From: Saprolegnia diclina VS20
Taxonomy: Eukaryota; Oomycota; Saprolegniomycetes; Saprolegniales; Saprolegniaceae
Assembly (NCBI RefSeq): GCF_000281045.1
Contig: NW_008246107.1
Location: 127,758-191,757, forward strand
Reading direction: 5' to 3'
Length of the DNA stretch: 64,000 bases
In this document: piece by piece, positions 10,467 to 20,547 of the stretch
Layout of the letters: the number at the start of each line of letters is the position of its first letter
How positions within the stretch are numbered: position 1 is the stretch's first letter
Made by a program: the position numbers and the translations under genes
Notes under the pieces: model-generated
Databases searched by the model: none
The model's input: only the letters and a program-made list of their open reading frames with translations
Told to the model about the DNA's origin: nothing

Positions 10467-12953
10467 ATGAGTGGCAGCCGCGTCAAGCCGATAGCGGCCG
10501 CATACGAAGCGGTCCTCTCGCAGCTCGACGACGGGCGCACGGACGCGCTGCCGCAGCTGCTCGCAGCGGTCGCCGCGCAGCCCAAGCAGTACGACTCGAT
10601 GTACGCCTATTGCCTCTCGACGCGCGTACCGTCACTGCGCTTTGACGACCTCGCGCCGCATGACGCAGCGTTCGTCGATGGTCTCGTGGCCGCCGGGAGC
10701 TTTGACATTGCGCTTGTCCGCGCGCCGCGGGCCAAGGCGCCGGCGAAACACACTACCGACTGCCTGGCGTGGCAGGAGCGCAACGCGATCGAAGCGCGCG
10801 AGTGGGCCGCGCGACCGGTGGCCAAAGCAGTGCCACAGGACGTAGCTGCGCCGTGGGGCTACGATCCCGACCACTTTGACTATGCGGGCGGCGCGACCTT
10901 TCGAAAGCCGCGGGATCCCGAGGACGGGTTTTGCACGGGCGACACGAGCGCCGACGACATGCAATCGGGGCCTGACGACGACGACGGGTACGACGTCGAA
11001 TGGCCCGATGATCCCTACAACGAGTTTGGCCTCACGGACAACGACACCTACGGCGGTGCCCACCGAGGTTACGACGACGACGACGACGGCTGGGACGGGG
11101 ACGTCAGTGACACCGACAACGACGGTGGTGACGACACGGTGCGCTGCTACTGCCACGAAGCACCCGCGACGCAGACCCGTCGGCGCATCTCAGCGGTGCA
11201 GCTGCATGCGAGTTCAGTGGCGGTACCCGTCGCCGTCACGGACGCCCTTCTTGGCCGCGCCGTCGGTCGGTGGATCACGACGCGGTCGCTCCAGCAGTTG
11301 CACTCTGCGATTTTGGTGTTTTGGCCGACGCGTCACCGCCCGCGCTTTCTCGGGTTCGAAGCGGCGATGCGCGCGCTCCATTCTGGTGACACGCTCGGGT
11401 GGCCCTCGATCGACGATCTCGCACTTGGCGTCTTTGACATGTTTCAATTGACCGATGGCTACAGGACGACCGAAGCCGACGCGACCGCGATGTCGTCGTA
11501 CCTCGTGCAGTCGTCGTCGTCGTCGTCGCTGCCCGGACGCTTTTTGCCCGACGCCTTTACCCTGGACAAGCAGGCGTCGCGAACCCGGGGCCTCCACTGG
11601 CTGCGCGACGTGATTGCAAAGTTTGGGTGGTTGAGCGTCAGAGACAGTATCGTGACCCTTTGCTCGTCGTCGTCGCCCGACGACGGCCTGTATCGGCTTG
11701 CCCATGCTATGCACTTTGCGCGGCGACTCCTTCTCGAGTCGGTCGTGCCGGCGCACGAAGCAGAGGTTGTCGCGGACCTCGCCAGCACACCTGGCGTGTG
11801 CTGTCGATGCAGCTGACCGCGGTGCGCGAGATCGACGCGTACCCGAATGCTATGCCGACTCGGTTCCGCAGCAATGCTACTGCAAGATGCGCTGGCCTTG
11901 GAGGCCCGGGCCGGGCGCCTGCGCGATAGCACTGGCAAGCACGTCAGTATCGTCTTGGCATGGACGATGATGATTTACTTACCCCACTACGTGCTCTCGG
12001 TGCTGCTTCCGGTGGTGCTCACCGTGCAACCGCCGGCCCTCGTCGCCGACCTCGTGCCGATGGTCGCCGACACCATCGAGTACATGACGGACGACGACCA
12101 AAGTCATTTGGCCGACGTCTTCCGCTTTGACGCACGCTACGGAGATATCCACGACGCGTACGACAACGTCGCCAACGTCATTGACACTGACGTCTTTGCG
12201 CCGTTCCTGGAGGCGCTGCGCGCCGGCATGGTCGTCGCGACCCCGACGCGAATCGTCGACGACGTCGTCCAGCGCACTCTCCGCCTCGTTGCGGGCACCG
12301 TGGCAAAGTCCACGGACGCGATCACCGGGCGTGTCTTGACCACGTACAAATCTATCCTCCGCGTCCCAGAGGCGATAGCTATTTGCCACCTCTTGTCGCC
12401 GACAGCGGTGTCGCGCCTTCTGGACGAAGTGACGGCCCTTCTCACGAACGCGCCGGACGCTCTCTACTACGTCCGCCGCCTGCTCTACCCGACGGTGTCG
12501 TACCTCGACTCGCAGCTCCCTGGGCTGTACTCATTGCCCCGAAACGCGATGGCCGCCGCCGTCCGGACGGCCCTCGTGGCCTTTCTACAGGCGACGCAAA
12601 CCCCGGCGCCGGTGTCGCGGCTCCATACCGCGTGCATGTGCACTGAATGCAAGGACGTCGAAATGCAACTGGAGGCGTGTCAGCCGACAAGAGACGTCGA
12701 CGTCGTCCGCGCCACGTGCCCCAAGCTTCGGGCGGCGGTAAGCGCGTTGCCCAAGCACCCGCGAGTGGCACTCGCCTTGCTCTCCATGTCGCGGCTAACG
12801 ATTCGGATTACGTCCGAGGCCGCAGCGATGGCCGAGCGGCAGCGCGACGAAGCCACGGCAGCTCGCTTGCGCGTTGGGAAGCACAAGAAGAAGAGCAAGA
12901 AGAAGGGCAAGACGACAGCCGCATCACCCGAGGCTGTTGCCCCTAACGAGTAG
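10467..12953 (+). pseudogene. Paralogue 2 of the 2OG-like family, oxygenase fold deleted and frame interrupted
   Basis: Begins at ATG 10467 (MSGSRVKPIA) and runs 829 codons to 12953, but TGA at 11814-11816 interrupts the frame. The N-terminal helix aligns with the paralogues' AYAKAIEHLDDG helix and then jumps straight to the segment that follows the oxygenase fold, so about 200 residues present in paralogue 1 are missing. It keeps an Asp-rich segment, the AILVFWPTRHRPRFLG motif, the helical region and the C-terminal CMCTEC module with a Lys-rich tail. Around the stop, paralogue-like coding (TWRVLSMQL, equivalent to CWYALLTNL) lies in another frame between about 11788 and 11872, which implies paired -1/+1 indels. 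The alternative is a 69-bp intron at 11803-11871, with donor GTCGAT (a donor also used at 25760 in the HECT gene). It may be a pseudogene, an assembly error, or a spliced gene. Confidence 0.65.
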
Positions 12954-13547
12954 CATTCCATACTCAGCTATGAAAACGGTGGTGTACCTCTCAGCTGCTA
13001 TGACCTTTCGACCGACGGTGCACCAACGGTCGTAGTTGGAAGAAGGTGAATGGACGATTTTGCGCTGCGAGCATGCAGCGCACCATTTTGCATTTACTGT
13101 TCGGCGTCTTGAAAGGTACAATCTGTGAAACGGTGGTGCAATCAAGGATCGAAGCGGCTCCCAAGAATTGTCATTGGTTCTGCGAAATGAGGTTGAGAGC
13201 AGGAATTCCTTTGGGGATCATCCGTAAAAATTGGAACTATACGACGGACTACCTCTTTATCACATTCGTCATCAACACCCCAGAGAAAGACTGTCGATGG
13301 TCAACGCATCGCATAGTACTGGCATTTGCGGCATTGAACCGCTGCCTTCCTTTCGATTGCGTAGCAAACCGGTCACATTCTTAGTTTCTTAGTGGCACAA
13401 GGGGGACTCGCTCTCGACGTTCACAAGACCATCTTGATGGACGCCACGGATTGCTTTTGGGCCAATCCGCGTGCGTCGTCCTAGAAATTGGACGAATCAG
13501 CGACCAGGACTCGGCCACTTTGCCTTTTGCACCACCTTTCCCAGACG
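12954..13547. other. Intergenic spacer
   Basis: About 590 bp, AT-richer than its neighbours. Open frames in it lack the coding bias of the neighbouring genes. No repeat or RNA gene recognised. Confidence 0.5.
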
Positions 13548-16292
13548 ATGGCCACAGCGCGGATCGACGTCGTCGCCGGCTTCAACCGCGCAGTCGAAGC
13601 GATCGGCGACGGCGGCCGCCACTGCTTCACCGCCGAGTACGACGATAGCGTTGACCCGATGCTGCGCGTCCGGGGCGTCAACCAGCGCCTCACGTGGCCA
13701 TTCTCGGCGCGCCAGGCCAAGCAGCTCTTTGCACTCTACAAGAAATCGCCGGCGTGCATGATTCCAGCGTTGGACCTCACAATCAAGAACGACGTGGCGT
13801 GGGACGAGCTCCTCGAGGACGACATCTTTCCGCGCATCGAAGAGGAGCTTGTGCCGGAAGGGCCGTTCGAAGCGGTGCTGTCCCATCTGCACATTGACAG
13901 CAATGGCACGACCGCCAAGCTCCTTCCGACGAACCGCGCGAAGGGATCGTTTGGCACGCTCTGCGTCGTGCTCCTCTCTGAGCACGTCGGCGGCGACATC
14001 CATGTGACCCACGGCCGCCACACGCAGGAAGTGTACACGGGCGACGAGCTCTACGCGTCGTTTGTAGCATTTTACAACGCCACGACCCTCACAGTATCGC
14101 CCATGGACCACGGACGCCGCGTCATGCTGGTCTACGATCTGGTCTACATGGAAGACCACGCGAGTCGTGACGCGCCGCCGTCGCTCTCGGCGGTCACGAC
14201 GTCGCTGGCGTCGCTTGCGACGATCCCGCGCCAGTACTATGCCAACCTCGCGTACCGCTGCACGCACCAGTACATGCTCCTCGACTTTGAAATGCTCTTG
14301 GGCGTCGACCTTGCGTTTGTGCAGGCCGTCGCCGACACGGACGTGTACGACATTGCGTTTGTCGGCGCGCGGAAGAAGCCGTACCATGGCGACTTGACGA
14401 CCATGTCGGAAGAAGAGCTCGAGCGCGACCGAGCGATCGCCGAAGACCCAAACGCTCTCATGCGCGTGACGACGTCCGACTTTTACCCTGGATGCAACAC
14501 GCCACCGGTGGTCAAGGCGTGCCTCCGCGCGCGACCGCTCGGCCCCGTCGTCGGCGCGATCTACTCGGAGTCGCTTCACATTGTCGTTTGGCCCAAGCAA
14601 CACCGGGTGCGCATTCTCGGTTGGGCCAAGGCCATCGAGCACCTCAAGCTGCTCGTGAAGCAGTCGACGTCCGACCTCCTCGGGTACGCCTCGACCGACG
14701 CCTTTGCACTGGCGACCATCGAGATGCTGGGCATCAACGACCGCAAGGACGACCCGAAGAACGTGGATGTTCCGACACCGCTCGACGTCCTTCCGCTGCT
14801 GACGGACCTCGACAACCTCGACGTCACGGCCACGTTCATTGCCGACTTTATGGACTTGTCGGCCGGCATCGAGTCGACGGCGGCATTTGTGCGCGCGTCG
14901 CTGACCCGCTTTGGGTGGGAGCCGCTGCAGCCGTCGATGGTGGCGTTCATGGCGCGCGCCAGCAGCGAATGGCGCGGACTCGCCGACGTCTTTCGACTGC
15001 TCGTCAACCTCGCGGGCTATGTGTTTACACATCCGGACGCGATTGAGCTGCCGATTTGCGACTCGTACAAGGCGCCGTGGAGCCTCGAGCTTATAAAGAC
15101 GTGCTGGCACACGCTGGTTGAAGGCATGGCGGCGCTCGACGACCTCCCGCCGTCCGTCGATGTCCTCACGGTGCTCGAGCCGTTGGGGTGCCAGGACCTC
15201 CTCACGAACGCGATCGTTGTCCAGGCGTACCTCGAGCAAACAACGACGTCGCCGGTCCACGGCGCCTTTTTGCGCGGGAAGCTGCCGCCGTCGCTGCTTC
15301 GGTGCGTCGATTCGTACCTGTACCCGACGTCGCTGCTAGACGTCGTGCGCGCCAAGCCAATAATCTTCCACCCGGTCAACCTCGTCGCACCGACGATCCA
15401 CGCACTCTTGCAGCGCCGGGACATTGCGCCGACGATCTCGCTTCGCGCCTACATGCAGCTCGCATGGCGCGGGTACTTGGCCACAAGCCCTCGCCGCATC
15501 TACATGCTGCCGCTCGCGGGTATTCTGAGCTGCGCCGCCAACGAAGTCAAGCTCAGTCGACTGCTCCATGGTGCATACGAGCGCCACGGTGTTGTGCTCG
15601 CCCCGGCCCTCGCCGACTACCTCGCGTTGGCACCCCTTGTCCGCGAGGCGGATGCCGATGCCATGTGTGCTGCAGTCATGCTCACGGTCGAGGCCATGTC
15701 AAGCCAACAAGCGCAAGACCGGTTCTACATTGTCAACGGAGCCATGGCAGTCTTTGGCTGCCTGCGCCGCCCGGCGGCCATGGCCGAGGCAGTCGCGTCG
15801 ATCGTACGACAGTTTTACCATCCGCCGGCGTCCCTCGAAGCCGTTCGGTTGATCTGGTACACGCTCTTCAAGCAGGTCCACGCGTCGTTTCCCGACGAGG
15901 TGGACGTACTGAAGCGGCTCGTGACCATGTGCCTTCCGCCGCTGCGCGCGCATTTGGCGTCCACCCCGGCGCCGGTCGCGCCCAACTTTGCGAATCCGTT
16001 CTTATTCGTGCCCTGCTCGTGCACACAATGCAGCGAGATCCAAGCCTTCTTGCGCGACGGGTCGGCCTCGGACTTCGAAGCGACGTACGTCCAGCCCTGC
16101 GCCAAGTTTACAGCGTACGCCGCGTCGATGGCGTCAAATCCGCGCGTTGACATTCAAATCTTTGGCGACAATACCGTTGCGATTGAGAAGGCCGGGCACC
16201 GCGAGGTCGCCGACCGGAAAATGGACGAAGCGTCGGTCGCGCACCTCGAGGCCGTGGCCGCGCGGCTCGGGCTCACCAAGCCGTCGAGTTGA
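13548..16292 (+). CDS. Large protein with degenerate 2OG-Fe(II) oxygenase-like domain (paralogue 3)
   Basis: A 914-residue single-exon protein. A non-ATG frame opening exists 60 bp upstream; ATG at 13548 (MATARIDVVAGF) fits the start of paralogue 1. Residues about 105-200 show the oxygenase-like layout: FGTLCVVLL strand, VGGDIHVTHG turn, and MDHGRRVMLVYDL strand with the conserved Arg. The HxD positions read Leu and Pro (about residues 125-127) and the distal His reads Leu (about 181), so catalysis by the usual mechanism is unlikely. It lacks the Asp-rich insert of paralogues 1 and 2 but keeps the VVWPKQHRVRILG motif, the helical body and a C-terminal CSCTQC module. Third member of the tandem trio and the least altered in overall layout. 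Confidence 0.85.
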   Translation: MATARIDVVAGFNRAVEAIGDGGRHCFTAEYDDSVDPMLRVRGVNQRLTWPFSARQAKQLFALYKKSPACMIPALDLTIKNDVAWDELLEDDIFPRIEEELVPEGPFEAVLSHLHIDSNGTTAKLLPTNRAKGSFGTLCVVLLSEHVGGDIHVTHGRHTQEVYTGDELYASFVAFYNATTLTVSPMDHGRRVMLVYDLVYMEDHASRDAPPSLSAVTTSLASLATIPRQYYANLAYRCTHQYMLLDFEMLLGVDLAFVQAVADTDVYDIAFVGARKKPYHGDLTTMSEEELERDRAIAEDPNALMRVTTSDFYPGCNTPPVVKACLRARPLGPVVGAIYSESLHIVVWPKQHRVRILGWAKAIEHLKLLVKQSTSDLLGYASTDAFALATIEMLGINDRKDDPKNVDVPTPLDVLPLLTDLDNLDVTATFIADFMDLSAGIESTAAFVRASLTRFGWEPLQPSMVAFMARASSEWRGLADVFRLLVNLAGYVFTHPDAIELPICDSYKAPWSLELIKTCWHTLVEGMAALDDLPPSVDVLTVLEPLGCQDLLTNAIVVQAYLEQTTTSPVHGAFLRGKLPPSLLRCVDSYLYPTSLLDVVRAKPIIFHPVNLVAPTIHALLQRRDIAPTISLRAYMQLAWRGYLATSPRRIYMLPLAGILSCAANEVKLSRLLHGAYERHGVVLAPALADYLALAPLVREADADAMCAAVMLTVEAMSSQQAQDRFYIVNGAMAVFGCLRRPAAMAEAVASIVRQFYHPPASLEAVRLIWYTLFKQVHASFPDEVDVLKRLVTMCLPPLRAHLASTPAPVAPNFANPFLFVPCSCTQCSEIQAFLRDGSASDFEATYVQPCAKFTAYAASMASNPRVDIQIFGDNTVAIEKAGHREVADRKMDEASVAHLEAVAARLGLTKPSS

Positions 16293-16814
16293 ACCAGTGG
16301 CCTTGCTAACACGACTGAGTTATGAGCGGAACGGTTTGTAAGCGCGTTTGGCGGGTCGTGTCAATACATTAAACGGATGATTATTGAGCCTTGGTAAGGG
16401 GTAGGGTCGACCGTGGAGGGACAGGATGGGACTCGGAACGACCATACGAATGGCCAACTCGTTGAGGCGCCAGCGAGAGGATCGTGAGAGAGTTCGAGGG
16501 TGGTCGGCAGCTGACGGCATTGCGGTGGTGTGGCGTTGTCGATGCGACTTAGTTGGTGGAGGCAGTATTCCTTTGCGATCAGGAGCCCACTCTATTGGCA
16601 AGAGTGCTCATAAGGACTCGTCGAGCCACGAGCTCTACCCTGGATACAAGCTTGGATACGTGATTACGTGTAAACGGCATCGAGCGTTTGCAGGATGGCT
16701 ATCCAAGCGAGCTATTTAATCCATCCGTCGTGCGTCCGATTATCGACAACTACTAAGACATGCGAGTAGTAGATAGTACATGAAGAAGGATAATATATAT
16801 TGGTGCGGAGGAGA
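16293..16814. other. Intergenic spacer between convergent genes
   Basis: About 520 bp between the 3' ends of paralogue 3 and the CHAP gene. No supported gene; presumably holds both 3' UTRs. Confidence 0.5.
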
Positions 16815-17483
16815 CTAGGCAGGGATGTTGATCCAGCCTAGGATCGTTTCGTTGGTCGACGCCGGTGCAATCGCGTAGCCGTCCTTGGTCACGGTCGCCG
16901 CGAGGCGCCTCGAGTAGTCTTGGTCGGATGGCCAGACACTGTCGTCGTGGTTCTGTTCGATAATGTCCACGTAGTCGTCGGCGACGCGCGTGATGACGGC
17001 GACGTGGCCCGTCTCCTTCATGTGGCCGCCGTGGTCCCAGATCAGAAGCGACCCGACGCGCGGCCGTGTCGGTGCGCCGTTGTGACACCGGTCGACGGCG
17101 ACCGGGCGCTCGTCGGCGACCGTGGCAAAGGCGGTCGTCGGCGCAAAAATCTCGTACGCAAAACGAATCGACGAAAACGTGACGCCGCTGCGCACGACGA
17201 GGTAGCGCCGCGCGAGCTCGACGCACTGCCACTGCAGCCCTGTGAAGACGCCGTTGTGGAAGTGGACGAGGCCACGCGCCATCTTGGGGCAGGCGGCGTT
17301 GTAGCACGAGTAGACACTAATGTCGTCGCACACGCCGAGGATGGTACCAAAGGGGCAGCGCGTTGGCGCGGTGCTGCTCGAACAAAGCGCAGGCATGGAC
17401 ATGACGCGGGCGCTCCGAAGGCCATGCGTCGGCCATCGGCGGGCGGCGGCGCCGAGCCAGCGGGCTGTCGACTTCACGATCAT
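16815..17483 (-). CDS. Glutathionylspermidine-amidase-like CHAP-domain protein
   Basis: A 222-residue protein. The frame opens two codons earlier at a TTG; ATG is at 17483. Residues about 50-220 match the amidase half of bifunctional glutathionylspermidine synthetase/amidase (CHAP, papain-like fold): PFGTILGV, the nucleophile block QWQCVELARR, FAYEIF, GSLLIWDHGG, the His block TGHVAVITR, and IIEQN for the third catalytic position. Such enzymes hydrolyse glutathionylspermidine to glutathione and spermidine. The ATP-grasp synthetase half is absent, so this is a stand-alone amidase-type protein. The first 30 residues are rich in Arg/Ala with no acidic residues, like a mitochondrial presequence; this is an inference. 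All catalytic residues look intact. Related cell-wall-directed CHAP amidases are the main alternative. Confidence 0.88.
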   Translation of the reverse strand: MIVKSTARWLGAAARRWPTHGLRSARVMSMPALCSSSTAPTRCPFGTILGVCDDISVYSCYNAACPKMARGLVHFHNGVFTGLQWQCVELARRYLVVRSGVTFSSIRFAYEIFAPTTAFATVADERPVAVDRCHNGAPTRPRVGSLLIWDHGGHMKETGHVAVITRVADDYVDIIEQNHDDSVWPSDQDYSRRLAATVTKDGYAIAPASTNETILGWINIPA

Positions 17484-18405
17484 TTGCAAGCTGGCATCCC
17501 AGCGAAGTCGGAATCTTCGGCAGGCGTTTGATTGGACATAAATTGACCAATTAAAAGGCAGGACGGAGTTTCCAGAAAAATGAGCAAGCCGACGTCAGAG
17601 TTCCAGGCAAGTTCAAGTGCCGCATGGCGCGCGTGGGTGGCCATGATCGGCCCGCATCCTGCGCATTTAGCGCGTTGACAGCCATTACATAGTCTTTTTC
17701 TAATATACGTAATTCACCTTATTTGAAACCGCAGCTACGTTGCAACGTGCTCGTCGGTCGACGCCAGGGTGAGCCCGAGAGAGCCCCAGACAATGATGCG
17801 TGAAGCTTGTGCCAAGGGCGTATACAATGTTTCATGACCTTGCTAGAGCTTTAGCTGCATTCAAGATGCTTTTTAGGCTCTTGATGCTGGCTCTCGGTGC
17901 AGGCAGAACAAAGCGCAGCCATTGATTATGCAAAGTCTTTGTGTAATTATGAAGATAACGCGAAACACGTTCATATATACTACAAGCTGGAACAGCGAGG
18001 AAAAGGCCAAATCTCCAAACTTTTGGAACTTTTTCCCTGCAACGAGTTGAGAGCTGAAAATTGGTATGGTGACTAAATGATATTTTCTCTACATGTCTAG
18101 TGTACTTGACAATATTAGTCACAGCGGGCTAGGGGTCCTTTGCGCGGTGTCGGTGCTCTAATCCTAAATAAATCGAAATTGGGAGGGTGACCAGCAAAGT
18201 TCCATACATAAGGACGTTTGCCTTGTCACGCAGTACTAGAATATGGTGCGCTATGCCTCACGAGAGGTGCAGGGGATGCTGCAGCACAGTTCGCAGATTC
18301 GAGCCAGTGCGACTGCCAAATTTACGACTTTTAGCCTCTTCTATACATAATTACCGGATAAAAACCGGATGTATTATTTGAAATTGCACGCTTCGCGCCG
18401 CGACG
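17484..18405. other. Intergenic spacer
   Basis: About 920 bp of AT-rich DNA between divergent genes. Short open frames only, without coding bias. No repeat recognised. Confidence 0.5.
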
Positions 18406-18736
18406 ATGAGCGCCAAATGCGGTGTCACGAACTGCTCGTCCAAACGCAAGTACCGACCCCACCTCAAGGAAGTCAAGCGCGGCAAGATAAAGGCCAAGTT
18501 CGGGCCGTACGAGGACAGCCGCGACGAAGCACTGCTCGCCGGCAGCGTTCTGTTTGGAGCCGCGTGGGTGTTGCCAGGCGACGACGAGGGCGCTTCCTCG
18601 CCGGACGTCCGAGGCCTGCTCGCAGGCTGAGATCGAGGCCGCTGTCCGCGAGCACAAGGTGCACCGCTCGATCCATGACACAAATCGCCGCACCATCAAC
18701 GCGCCTCTTCCGGAGCTGCAGATTTACTATTTGTAA
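18406..18736 (+). CDS. Small unknown protein, probable one-intron gene
   Basis: The frame from ATG 18406 starts MSAKCGVTNC and is Lys-rich. On its own it ends after 74 codons (stop near 18628). A GT-AG intron at 18568-18625 (58 bp, acceptor CTCGCAG) would join residue 54 to a second frame beginning AEIEAAVREHKVHR and ending at TAA 18736, giving a 90-residue basic protein. No domain recognised; two Cys near the start (CGVTNC) could bind metal. The intron donor is not the usual GTACGN, so either splicing or a frameshift is possible. The locus lies just before the assembly gap. Confidence 0.4.
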
Positions 18737-18859
18737 TGGTAATATACAAATGTACAGTCATTTAATTCCAAACAGGTTTCCGCCTATCCCATCGCAGTAT
18801 TTGGAGCCTGGCCAATAAAAACGAGGGAGCAATATATTGGTTTCTCCGCCGTTCCAGCT

Positions 18860-18959
18860 NNNNNNNNNNNNNNNNNNNNNNNNNNNNNNNNNNNNNNNNN
18901 NNNNNNNNNNNNNNNNNNNNNNNNNNNNNNNNNNNNNNNNNNNNNNNNNNNNNNNNNNN
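18860..18959. other. Assembly gap of 100 N
   Basis: Exactly 100 undetermined bases, the conventional placeholder for a scaffold gap of unknown length. Sequence on either side is AT-rich with no clear gene, so what is missing cannot be inferred. Confidence 1.
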
Positions 18960-20547
18960 ATAATGGACTGTTGCCAGTAACGAGTAGCTGGTAATACGTT
19001 GAGTGCAAGCTTGACGCAAACCCCAACGTACATACGGCTCGGCTTGCAATGGCTCGCAGCATTGATCGCTGCTGCAAGGCGTTGCCGTTGATAATTCCCT
19101 GCTCGATACATCGTCCGAGCTAAACCTTGGCTAGAAGAGCCATTTCCAAGAAGTGGAGTGGTTTTCCGCGCAAGTCGGAGCGATCTAGAAGACCACGATC
19201 CAAAAGCAAGCACAAAATCCAAGATCCAAAATCCAGGCGCAGAGCAAGCAAGCTCAAGCCATTTCCAAATTGGTAGTGTCAGTCAAATAGCTAACCCGCC
19301 TCGGCTACCACTGGCACGGCGGACACCGACACGGAAGTTGCCCCGAGTAGTTTGGTATTGTTGGAGAAAACTACGGAAGCTTTTCGTGTCTCCCGCTATT
19401 CTCGTCTCGTTGAACAATGCCAATAACGCTTCTAGGCGCGTCTGGACAATTATATAGCGCCATTTGGAGGATCGACTCGATGGCCCCGCTAGTCCTCACG
19501 TAAAAGCCACGAGCGAGAATATGACGTACTATCCTGCGTACTATAACAGCATATCGTGCGTGACCTACCCCCAAGGAAATTCCTAGCCTACCCCTGCCTC
19601 TGCGAGGTAGGAATGACATTTTGCTAGCGCGTCAAATTGTTGCGGATATTACCGTATCGCCCAGTCCGCCGTCGCTTTCCGGTATTACGGCGGGCAAGGC
19701 AACGACTCTGCGACTGGATTCTAGATCGCGCTGTCGTCACCACACTTACTACCCCAGTATCGTTAGTACATTCAAGTCGTTCAGTCGTTTCGCATTCGCC
19801 AACGACACTTGACCCGTTACTGCAACAAAGAGGCGAACGGCTGCAATGCACGGCACATCACCGGCCAAGAAAACCAGCGACCTCGTTGGAAGTAGGTAAT
19901 GGGTCGACCAATGCTGCGTGCCTGCGCGCACGGCTGGCCGGTCTGTGCGACCGGTGGGGTGGGTGGAGTGTAATATCTTGGTGGTTCATTCCACCCTCAC
20001 CAAGGCATGCACGAGAGCCATTTCAATATCCTAGTAGAACTAGATTAGGCTGGCAGTCTACTGAAGAAGATCGCCCTTGTCGCCAGTTGGAGACCCCCGC
20101 ACGCCGTGCAATGAAGTTGCGATTGCATGAGCGATATACTCGCATATACTCGCAGCGAGATGACAGAGCGGAGAAGAACTGGCGACATACCCGCAGTAGT
20201 ATCCAGCGTACGGCCCACCTCTCGCGCGCCTCCGTGTCGGCCGGTCCCGCGGAAGCGATGTAACAAACCACCACCGTGGCTGCTCCGGTCGTAGTCGTCG
20301 TACCCACTCGGTGTGTGTGGAGCAAATTCACTCGTGCAGGACGTTCACTGGTCCTGGTGGGCGCTCGTGTCCCGTCGCCGGACAGCGAAAACGGCGGCGT
20401 CCATTCCACCGTGCACTGAACGCTGCCGTGTCAAACCGCCCAAGTGGCTTCTTTGCCGTTGCACTTACGTCGGCTGGTGCAACTGGCTCTTCGCAGTGCG
20501 CTCTGCAAAGGATATCATTGCTCCTTTTACCACCTCGAAATTACACC
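18960..20547. other. Long intergenic stretch after the gap
   Basis: About 1.6 kb without a supported gene. Longer open frames (for example 19637-20263 plus) have amino-acid compositions rich in Arg/Ser and no domain, which is typical of chance frames. No terminal repeats, transposase motifs or RNA genes seen. The 3' end must hold the promoter of the Thr-rich protein at 20548. Confidence 0.45.

Noticed and set aside
11803-11871. A GT-AG intron as the sole explanation of the stop in paralogue 2
   Set aside because: Not excluded, but the would-be intron itself encodes sequence aligning with both paralogues in another frame, which favours indels.
13497-15260. A 587-codon minus-strand frame opposite paralogue 3
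   Set aside because: Composition dominated by Arg/Val/Asp/Gln and exact overlap with a well-supported gene on the other strand.
19637-20263. A 208-codon plus-strand frame after the gap
   Set aside because: Arg/Ser/Thr-rich, no domain, no coding bias; probably chance.
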